A stretch of 12,098 nucleotides of DNA, taken from assembly GCA_021162485.1 (NCBI GenBank), contig JAGGYP010000085.1, forward strand, positions 1 through 12,098. The letters are read 5' to 3'. Each line of letters opens with the position of its first letter. Position 1 is the first letter of the stretch. Positions 6,274-12,098 of this stretch are shown here, piece by piece. Under the pieces are notes generated by a model that saw only the letters and a program-made list of their open reading frames with translations, made no database searches and was not told the DNA's origin. Both the position numbers and the translations under genes were made by a program. Source of the DNA: Thermoplasmata archaeon (GTDB taxonomy: Archaea > Thermoplasmatota > E2 > DHVEG-1 > B8-G13).

Positions 6274-6279
6274 AGTGTT

Positions 6280-7068
6280 TTGGATCCAACAATTATAGGA
6301 ATGATAGTCTTTCTAGTAATAATATTATTGACTATTCTAGCATCTGCGATAAAAATTTTGCCAGAGTTTCAAAGAATAGTGATTTTCAGGTTGGGCAGAC
6401 TGCTTGGGATAAAAGGACCAGGTCTGGTATTGATAATTCCAATAATAGACCAGATTATAAGAATAGATCTCAGAACTAGAGTATTAGATGTTCCAAAACA
6501 AAGAGTTGTCACAAAAGATAATGTTACAGTCGATGTTGATGCAGTTGTTTATTTTAGAGTGGTAGATCCAGAGAAGGCAGTCGTCCAAGTTCAAAGATAT
6601 GAGGCTGCAACTGCATTGTTAGCCCAAACAACTCTTAGAGATGTACTTGGACAAGTTGAACTAGATCATTTATTATCACAAAGAGAGGAGCTAAATAAGA
6701 GATTACAGAAGATCATTGACGAAGGCACAAACCCATGGGGTATAAAAGTATCCGCAGTTACTATAAGAGATGTTGTTATACCAGAAGAGATGCTCAGAGC
6801 TATTGCTAAACAAGCAGAGGCTGAAAGAGAGAGAAGATCCAGGATAATAATGGCAGAGGGAGAGTACCAAGCATCAAAGAAAATGACAGAGGCTGCAAGA
6901 CTCTATGAAAAAGCTCCAATGGCTTTGAGATTGAGAGAACTACAGACACTGGCAGAAATTGCTAGAGAAAAGAATCTGATAGTTGTGCCTGGTGGGGAGA
7001 TGGGAGTAGGAACAGTAGCCGGTTTAACAAAAGCATTTTCAAGGAAAACAAAAAATGAGAGTAAATAA
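6280..7068 (+). CDS. SPFH/stomatin-like membrane protein (p-stomatin)
   Basis: 262 residues from TTG 6280, set by GGGAGGT 6 nt upstream. One N-terminal membrane segment (about 5-24) is followed by the SPFH/band-7 domain (about 25-180, with [17 protein letters not shown] and [11 protein letters not shown]) and a charged coiled-coil stretch (about 170-225) ending in the family pattern [12 protein letters not shown]. Such proteins assemble into membrane-bound rings or scaffolds. The next gene, overlapping by 14 nt, encodes NfeD, the membrane serine protease partner (the PH1511/PH1510 pair in Pyrococcus horikoshii). The short tail after the coiled coil reads [13 protein letters not shown], less hydrophobic than the VIVLMLP cleavage segment I recall for PH1511. 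The partnership is strongly supported; the cleavage site is uncertain. Confidence 0.93.
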   Translation: MDPTIIGMIVFLVIILLTILASAIKILPEFQRIVIFRLGRLLGIKGPGLVLIIPIIDQIIRIDLRTRVLDVPKQRVVTKDNVTVDVDAVVYFRVVDPEKAVVQVQRYEAATALLAQTTLRDVLGQVELDHLLSQREELNKRLQKIIDEGTNPWGIKVSAVTIRDVVIPEEMLRAIAKQAEAERERRSRIIMAEGEYQASKKMTEAARLYEKAPMALRLRELQTLAEIAREKNLIVVPGGEMGVGTVAGLTKAFSRKTKNESK

Positions 7069-8371
7069 AAAAATCATAATTTACCTACTCATTTTTATCT
7101 TCTTTTTATCTTTTTCACTAGTTGGTAGTACCAACAAATTTGTAAACATTGTCGAAATAAAAGAGTCTATAACGGGAGCAACGACTGAACTTGTCGGGGA
7201 AGCATTTGATTTTTCTGAGAGAGAAGATTGTGTGGCAAATATCATTATTTTAGACACACAAGGTGGAAGCCTTGATGAAACATTCAAGATAGCAGATATG
7301 ATAGAGAATAGTAGAAAACCAGTTATAGGCTTTGTTTATCCCAGTGGTGCAAAGGCATGGTCTGCTGGCGTATTTATTTTGGAAAGCACTCATATAGCAG
7401 CTATGGCGCCACATACAATTATTGGATCATGTCAACCTGTAGAACTAACACCAACAGGTACAAGATATATCAATGATTCAAAGATTATTAATGCCCTAGT
7501 TGAGTGGTTAGTAGAAAGAGCAAATTCACATGGTAGAAACAGCTCGATAATGTCAAAATTTGTTATAGAAAATATGAATCTAAACGCCAGTGAGGCGTTA
7601 AAACTAGGTGCTATAGATTATGTAGAGAAAAATATAGACAGCTTATTAGAGGCATTGGATGGGAAAACAATAGAAACAACACATGGTAATGTAACACTCT
7701 CTACACATGGTATTAGTAAAATATTTTTCAAACCATCAATTAAAATATACATTTTGCGTATTATCTCACATCCAATAGTCGCATCTCTTTTGTTAATAGC
7801 AGGAATATTCTCTCTGTTAACAGGTTTATCTGCACCAGGTTATGGTGCTGAAATATTCGGGGCAATAGCAATTATAATATCATTGCTAGCTTTAGGATTT
7901 AGTATTTCTTATATAGCGATACTACTATTGATAGTAGGGTTTATATTGCTAGCTATAGAACTATTTGTAACACCAGGCTTTGGCGTAATTGGAGTAGGGG
8001 GTCTAATTTCAATAATAATTGGTGCCTTATTTATGATACCAAATTATCAAAATATGAAATGGCTGATATCACAAGAATATCAGCAAATGCTGGTTGTTTT
8101 TCTACTTGTACCAGTGCTTGTTATAGCAGCATTTTTTGTATTCATCCTGATCAAGTTTTTGAAGATAAGAAAGAAAAAACCTGCTATTGACGTGGTAGGC
8201 AAAGAAGCGATAACAGTTGATAGGATTGATTCAGAGAAAGAAGGCTATATCAAATTGGAAGGTGAGTATTGGAAAGCAAGAGCTAAGAGAGGAGAAATTA
8301 AGCCAGATACAGAGGTTGTAGTTGTTGGAAGAGAAGAGCTAACTCTTATAGTCGAACCGAAATCAAGGTAG
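7055..8371 (+). CDS. nfeD: NfeD/STOPP-type membrane serine protease (ClpP-like, with C-terminal OB domain)
   Basis: 438-residue full-length NfeD. It has a signal or membrane segment at about 5-24 and a ClpP/SppA-class serine protease domain at about 28-215. The Ser-Lys dyad is recognisable as S103 ([11 protein letters not shown]) and K143 (NDSKIINAL), by comparison with the S97 and K138 of the P. horikoshii homologue. Then come four to five membrane helices (about 238-368) containing the NfeD signature [13 protein letters not shown], and a C-terminal OB-fold domain (about 376-436). The start ATG 7055 lies inside the stomatin gene (14-nt overlap), so translational coupling is likely. In known pairs the protease trims or regulates stomatin in membrane quality control. 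The family's usual LDTPGG appears here as LDTQGG. Confidence 0.93.
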   Translation: MRVNKKIIIYLLIFIFFLSFSLVGSTNKFVNIVEIKESITGATTELVGEAFDFSEREDCVANIIILDTQGGSLDETFKIADMIENSRKPVIGFVYPSGAKAWSAGVFILESTHIAAMAPHTIIGSCQPVELTPTGTRYINDSKIINALVEWLVERANSHGRNSSIMSKFVIENMNLNASEALKLGAIDYVEKNIDSLLEALDGKTIETTHGNVTLSTHGISKIFFKPSIKIYILRIISHPIVASLLLIAGIFSLLTGLSAPGYGAEIFGAIAIIISLLALGFSISYIAILLLIVGFILLAIELFVTPGFGVIGVGGLISIIIGALFMIPNYQNMKWLISQEYQQMLVVFLLVPVLVIAAFFVFILIKFLKIRKKKPAIDVVGKEAITVDRIDSEKEGYIKLEGEYWKARAKRGEIKPDTEVVVVGREELTLIVEPKSR

Positions 8372-8376
8372 GAAGG

Positions 8377-8384
8377 TTTTTATA
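8377..8384 (+). promoter_or_regulatory. TATA box of the aCPSF2 gene
   Basis: TTTTTATA begins 6 nt after the nfeD stop. Initiation about 27 bp downstream would give a leader of about 18 nt that includes GGTG at 8414-8417, 8 nt before the ATG. This argues for separate transcription from the stomatin/NfeD operon. Confidence 0.45.
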
Positions 8385-8425
8385 CCAGGATATAATCAAC
8401 TTTTCTAAGTTAAGGTGTAATAAGT

Positions 8426-9664
8426 ATGGATAACAAGCTGAAAATCAGATTCCTTGGTGGCAGCAGCGAGGTTGGTAGGTTAGGGTTAACTCTAGAGACA
8501 GATGGCCTTAGGATGTTATTTGACTATGGTTTATCCCCTGGTAAGCCGCCAACGTATCCATTGGATGCACCACCATTAGATATTATATTCCTATCGCATA
8601 GTCACCTTGATCACTCTGGTATGATGCCTTACCTGTGTAGTAGAACAGAAACACAGGTTATGACAACAAATTTGACTAGAGAAATTAGTGAAATCCTGCA
8701 GATAGATTCAATAAAAGTTGCAAAAATGGAGGGTTATCCTGTACCATATTCTAAGGCAGAGATAAGAGCATCTCGGAGCAGTTACATTGATGTTGAACCA
8801 TCTCAGATAAGAGATATTGCAGGAACAGAGGTGCATTTTCATTCTGCAGGTCACATACCTGGTTCCCTAATGTTTGAATTAAGAGGAACCAGGAACATAC
8901 TTTTTACTGGAGATATCAATGTTATAAATACTCATCTAATATGGGGAGCCCACCCGGTTAAATGTGACATCCTATTCTTAGAAGCAACCTATGCTGGAAG
9001 AGATCACCCAGACAGGGGAGAGCTGGAGAAAGAATTTCTTGATAAAATAGATGAAGTCGTTAGTAGAGGAGGAATAGTAATAGCCCCAGCTTTTGCTGTA
9101 GCTAGGACACAAGAGCTGCTAATGATTCTAGACAAAGCTGGTTACGATGTTTGGCTTGATGGGATGGGTAAAAAAATTGCCAAGATATTTCTAGATTACC
9201 CTCAACATCTTAGAGCACCAAATAAACTAAGAAAGGCATTAGAAAATGTAAACCTTGTTTACTCAAATCATGGTAGAAAACTTGCATTGAAAGGAGAAAT
9301 CATATTAACAACAAGTGGCATGCTAGATGGAGGCCCAGTTTTGTGGTACATTAACAAACTCAAGGAAGATAAAAGAAACGCCATATTCTTGACAGGTTAT
9401 CAGGTAGAGGGAACAAACGGAAGATTGCTCTTAGATAAAAAGAAAATAGATTTATATGGTGTAGTTGAAAAGGTTAGATGTAAAGTAGATTACTTTGATT
9501 TCTCAGCTCATGCAGGGCATTCTCAGCTTATAGAGTTTGCCAAAGCTTGCGAACCAGAAAAAATAGTTCTATTTCATAGTGACGACAGAAAACCCTTGAT
9601 AGATCCCCTGAGTGAATTTGCTGAAGTTTATACTCCAGATGATAACGAGATATTGGAAATATAA
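8426..9664 (+). CDS. KH-less archaeal CPSF-like beta-CASP nuclease (aCPSF2-type)
   Basis: 412-residue metallo-beta-lactamase/beta-CASP RNase. Motif 1 is D33 (LFDYGL); motif 2 is H58/H60/D62/H63 (SHSHLDH); motif 3 is H143 (SAGHIPGS); motif 4 is D163 (FTGDIN). The beta-CASP motifs A, B and C are E186 (LEATYAGRDHPDR), H362 (FSAHAGH) and H384 (LFHSDD). All metal and catalytic residues are therefore present. There are no N-terminal KH domains, which separates it from aCPSF1/FttA, the archaeal transcription-termination factor. The N-terminus FLGGSSEVGRLG is CPSF-like rather than RNase J-like. The expected activity is endonucleolytic, possibly also exonucleolytic, RNA cleavage in 3'-end formation or decay. 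aRF1 follows 68 bp downstream with its own TATA-like box. Confidence 0.88.
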   Translation: MDNKLKIRFLGGSSEVGRLGLTLETDGLRMLFDYGLSPGKPPTYPLDAPPLDIIFLSHSHLDHSGMMPYLCSRTETQVMTTNLTREISEILQIDSIKVAKMEGYPVPYSKAEIRASRSSYIDVEPSQIRDIAGTEVHFHSAGHIPGSLMFELRGTRNILFTGDINVINTHLIWGAHPVKCDILFLEATYAGRDHPDRGELEKEFLDKIDEVVSRGGIVIAPAFAVARTQELLMILDKAGYDVWLDGMGKKIAKIFLDYPQHLRAPNKLRKALENVNLVYSNHGRKLALKGEIILTTSGMLDGGPVLWYINKLKEDKRNAIFLTGYQVEGTNGRLLLDKKKIDLYGVVEKVRCKVDYFDFSAHAGHSQLIEFAKACEPEKIVLFHSDDRKPLIDPLSEFAEVYTPDDNEILEI

Positions 9665-9683
9665 TAAACCCCTCATAGAAATG

Positions 9684-9691
9684 TTTTTAAT
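9684..9691 (+). promoter_or_regulatory. TATA-like box of aRF1
   Basis: TTTTTAAT 45 bp before the ATG at 9733. Expected initiation near 9714 gives a leader of about 19 nt that contains AGGAAGAT. If this holds, the upstream in-frame TTG (9715) would sit at the very 5' end of the mRNA, which supports the ATG start. Confidence 0.4.
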
Positions 9692-9732
9692 GGATAACTT
9701 ATTGTAAAACACCCTTGACCAGGAAGATAAAA

Positions 9733-10977
9733 ATGAAACAACTGACAGATAAAGAGAAATATGATCTTAAACGAAAATTAGAAGAGCTTAAAGCATGCAA
9801 AGGTCAGCATACAGAATTAATCTCTTTGTACATACCACCAACTCGCCAGATATCTGATGTTATGGCTTATCTTAGGAATGAATATTCAGAATCATCAAAT
9901 ATTAAATCTAAAACAACTAGGAAAAATGTTCTTTCGGCTATTGAGTCTATAATGAGCAGACTAAGATATTTTAAAACTCCCCCGCCAAATGGTTTAGCTG
10001 TTTTTGTTGGTCATAAAAACATTGGCAGCGATCAAACTGAAATGGTTGCCTACCTTATAGAGCCTCCTCTTCCAATAACAACATTTCTCTACAGGTGTGA
10101 TTCATCTTTTTATCTAGAACCTCTTGAAGAAATGCTTGCAGAAGATGAAATATATGGTTTATTCTTGATTGATAGAAGAGAATGCACCATAGGAGTTCTG
10201 AGAGGAAAAAGAGTAGAGATTTTAAGTCATCTAACCTCTAGAGTCCCAGGTAAGCATGGTAGAGGAGGTCAATCTCAGAGAAGATTTGAAAGATTAACAG
10301 AGATAGCTGCACATGAATGGTTTGTTGAATGTGGTGAAAAAATAAGCAATATTTTCCTGAAAGAAAAGAACCTAAAGGGAATATTTGTCGGCGGTCCCGG
10401 TCCAACAAAACAATATTTTGTAGATAGCAACTATTTACATCATGAGATTCAGAAGAAAATAATAGCAGTTTTGGATACAGGATACACAGATGAATCAGGT
10501 ATAAGAGAGTTAGTATCAGCAGCATCTGAGGTAATGTCAAATCTTAAAATAGCAAAAGAGAAAAATATTGTAAAGAGATTTCTACAGGAGGTTACTAATA
10601 AAAACAAAAGCCGAGCTGTTTATGGCGAAGAAGAAGTGAGAAAAGCCTTGAACATGGGCGCAGTTGATACTTTATTATTATCCGAGGATTTGAGGAACTA
10701 TAGGATTAGTTTTAAATGCCCTGCCTGTGGTTATACAATGGAAAAAACAGTTGAGGAAAGCAAATTAGAAAAATTTGAACCACCAAACTGTCCTAAATGT
10801 GAAAACCCAACTCAAATGGTAATGGAGGAGAAAAAAGATTTGATAGATGAGCTATCGGAGCTGGCGGAGGAAACAGGTGCAAAAGTAGAACTAATATCTC
10901 GAGATAGTGACGAAGGTGATGCCCTCTATAGAGCATTTGGTGGAATAGCAGGCATTCTACGTTATAATATAGAATAA
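9733..10977 (+). CDS. prf1: Peptide chain release factor aRF1
   Basis: 414 residues from ATG 9733 (AGGAAGAT just upstream; an in-frame TTG at 9715 would add 6 residues and place the ribosome-binding site inside the gene). It recognises all three stop codons and triggers peptidyl-tRNA hydrolysis on the ribosome. Domain 1 has NIKS (56-59) and YRCDSSF (120-126, the YxCxxxF element), both stop-codon reading. Domain 2 has the catalytic GGQ (178-180, in KHGRGGQSQRRFERL). Domain 3 is the Pelota/eRF1 C-terminal fold with a zinc-ribbon-like insertion, C329/C332 and C353/C356 (CPACGY and CPKCEN). Length and motif order are standard for archaea. The gene follows aCPSF2, linking RNA processing and translation termination only by position. 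Confidence 0.97.
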   Translation: MKQLTDKEKYDLKRKLEELKACKGQHTELISLYIPPTRQISDVMAYLRNEYSESSNIKSKTTRKNVLSAIESIMSRLRYFKTPPPNGLAVFVGHKNIGSDQTEMVAYLIEPPLPITTFLYRCDSSFYLEPLEEMLAEDEIYGLFLIDRRECTIGVLRGKRVEILSHLTSRVPGKHGRGGQSQRRFERLTEIAAHEWFVECGEKISNIFLKEKNLKGIFVGGPGPTKQYFVDSNYLHHEIQKKIIAVLDTGYTDESGIRELVSAASEVMSNLKIAKEKNIVKRFLQEVTNKNKSRAVYGEEEVRKALNMGAVDTLLLSEDLRNYRISFKCPACGYTMEKTVEESKLEKFEPPNCPKCENPTQMVMEEKKDLIDELSELAEETGAKVELISRDSDEGDALYRAFGGIAGILRYNIE

Positions 10978-11047
10978 TAAAAATGAAAAAATTAATATAT
11001 AATAAAATTCACTTTAGTATTGGAAAATAAAAAGGTAAAAGCGATGG

Positions 11048-11058
11048 TTTTATAAATA
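11048..11058 (+). promoter_or_regulatory. TATA box of the OPT transporter gene
   Basis: TTTTATAAATA in the 121-bp gap after aRF1. Predicted initiation near 11080 gives a leader of about 19 nt with GGTTGAT (11088-11094), 4 nt before the ATG. The rest of this gap is AT-rich with no RNA gene or repeat that I can support. Confidence 0.55.
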
Positions 11059-11098
11059 TGATACCATATTAAAAAATTGATTTAAAAGGTTGATATAA

Positions 11099-12098
11099 AT
11101 GTCGCGTGAAGATTTCAAATCCTTTATCCCAGCAGAAACCACGATACCAGAATTTACAATAAGAGCCGTTTTAGTTGGGGCATTGTTGGCAGTAATACTA
11201 GGATCTGCAAATGCTTATTTAGGTTTATATGCTGGTATGACTGTCTCCGCAGTTATACCAGGAGCTGTTATGGCTTTTGCTATTTTAAGGCCCTTCAAAG
11301 GAACTATACTCGAGGTTAACCTAGGTATGATGGGTGCAGCAGCTGGTGAAGCATTAGCTGCTGGAGTGATTTTTACAATACCTGCACTTGTTGTTTTGAA
11401 TAGAATGGGCCTGGGCGGATGGCAGTATATCCATTATTGGGAAACCACTTTGATCGCTATGATCGGTGGTGTTCTTGGTGTACTATGGATGGTTCCATTG
11501 AGAAGAGCTCTTATAATAAAGACAGACCTCCCATTCCCAGAAGGTGTTGCAGTTGCTGCAGTATTAACAACAACTGTTGGAGAAACACATTTAGATAAAA
11601 AGAAGAAAAAGAAGGACGATGGAGAGGCAGTAAGCGGCATATGGATGATCATAGGTGCAATAATAGCAGCTTTATTCAAATTCGGCCAAGTTGCACTTCA
11701 TGTTTTTAGAGGAATAATAGATGGAATAGTGAGTATTGGGAAATATGCGATAGGAAGTACAACAAGGGAAGGATATTTCTATGGAAGCATTGCTGCATCA
11801 CCTGCACTGTTGGGTGTGGGATGGATTATCGGACCAAGAATAGCATCTCTAGTTTTTGTAGGTGGTCTCCTAGGCTGGGCAATAATAGCTCCACTTATTG
11901 TCCTTGTTAATGGAATCCCCGCAGGTGTAGCCACTCCATTAGAAGGTTTTATGCAGATATGGAGCGACCAGATTAGATACATCGGCGTTGGAGCAATGGT
12001 TGTCGGTGGTCTCTGGACCATATTTACTCTAAGATCGAACCTAGCAAGTGGAATAAAAGAAGCAATAGCAGGAATAAGAGGAGGAGAGATAGGAGAAA
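11099..12098 (+). CDS. OPT-family oligopeptide transporter (3' end outside the window)
   Basis: An open frame from ATG 11099 runs 333 codons to the window edge without a stop; GGTTGAT precedes the start. The N-terminal core reads TIRAVLVGALLAVILGSANAY and YLGLYAGMTVSAVIPGAVM, followed by AGEALAAGVIFTIPALVVL (83-101) and PFPEGVAVAAVL (145-156). These are characteristic of the prokaryotic OPT family of peptide or metal-chelate importers. Seven to eight hydrophobic segments are visible in this part; a complete family member would have more. A cytoplasmic-type loop carries six consecutive lysines (167-172) followed by DDGE. The substrate cannot be read from sequence; peptide uptake would fit with the secreted peptidase at 4528-6141. 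Confidence 0.93.
   Translation, partial: MSREDFKSFIPAETTIPEFTIRAVLVGALLAVILGSANAYLGLYAGMTVSAVIPGAVMAFAILRPFKGTILEVNLGMMGAAAGEALAAGVIFTIPALVVLNRMGLGGWQYIHYWETTLIAMIGGVLGVLWMVPLRRALIIKTDLPFPEGVAVAAVLTTTVGETHLDKKKKKKDDGEAVSGIWMIIGAIIAALFKFGQVALHVFRGIIDGIVSIGKYAIGSTTREGYFYGSIAASPALLGVGWIIGPRIASLVFVGGLLGWAIIAPLIVLVNGIPAGVATPLEGFMQIWSDQIRYIGVGAMVVGGLWTIFTLRSNLASGIKEAIAGIRGGEIGE

Noticed and set aside
6142..6279. Possible small RNA or tiny ORF in the divergent gap between the peptidase and stomatin genes
   Set aside because: The region is AT-rich and explained by two opposed promoters; the only ORF there is about 9 codons, and no stable hairpin is evident.
11044..11067. Short inverted repeat ATGGT/ACCAT flanking the OPT gene TATA box
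   Set aside because: The arms are only 5 bp with a 14-bp spacer, expected by chance in AT-rich DNA; not comparable to the 10-bp repeat at TBP-A.
10978..11098. Possible RNA gene or terminator after aRF1
   Set aside because: No convincing stem-loop, tRNA-like structure or long T-tract; only the OPT promoter and ribosome-binding site can be supported.
11434..12021. Two minus-strand open frames near the right edge
   Set aside because: They are antisense to the OPT transporter frame, which is open to the window end and carries clear OPT motifs.
1..12098. CRISPR arrays, insertion sequences, tRNA or rRNA genes
   Set aside because: No regularly spaced repeats, transposase-like frames with terminal repeats, or recognisable stable RNA sequences were seen on either strand.

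Overview
The window is archaeal. It carries two TATA-box-binding protein genes, an aRF1-type peptide release factor, a KH-less archaeal CPSF-like nuclease and an archaeal-type stomatin/NfeD pair. Promoters are TATA-box type, with short leaders and GGTGAT/GGAGG-like ribosome-binding sites. DNA is AT-rich and several genes start with TTG. The secreted C13/caspase-like peptidase with PKD and C2-like modules, the OPT transporter and the archaeal translin recall Thermoplasmata-type (Candidatus Thermoplasmatota, possibly Marine Benthic Group D-like) peptide-degrading archaea. That placement is an inference; sequence reading alone cannot fix the lineage.

Left half (about 1-6141), everything on the minus strand except a short edge fragment. 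Reading in transcription order from right to left: a secreted multidomain cysteine peptidase (6141-4528), enolase (4467-3202), a short D-3-phosphoglycerate dehydrogenase-type protein (3132-2170), a translin-family RNA-binding protein or nuclease 9 bp behind it (2160-1474), then two tandem TBP genes (TBP-A 1377-835, TBP-B 783-235). At the far left, a plus-strand C-terminal ORF remnant and open stretches in a second frame look like the end of a gene or a decayed one.

Right half (about 6280-12098), all plus strand, divergent from the peptidase across a 138-bp AT-rich promoter region: SPFH/stomatin (6280-7068), overlapping by 14 nt with an NfeD/STOPP membrane serine protease (7055-8371), then the KH-less beta-CASP nuclease aCPSF2 (8426-9664), release factor aRF1 (9733-10977) and the first 333 codons of an OPT-family peptide transporter (11099 to the edge). 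The last three genes each have their own TATA-like box 40-50 bp upstream.

Themes: transcription initiation (two TBPs), RNA metabolism (translin, aCPSF2), translation termination (aRF1), membrane quality control (stomatin/NfeD), central carbon and serine metabolism (eno, serA), and external proteolysis plus peptide uptake (C13 peptidase, OPT). I do not see a coherent new multi-gene system. The most notable points are the unequal TBP pair, in which TBP-B has changed two residues of the DNA-contact face; the TBP-A promoter, which has repeated TATA elements and a perfect 10-bp inverted repeat around a TATA sequence; and the C2-PKD-C13 peptidase. Several start codons are revised here relative to the longest open frames: eno to TTG 4467, serA to ATG 3132 and aRF1 to ATG 9733.
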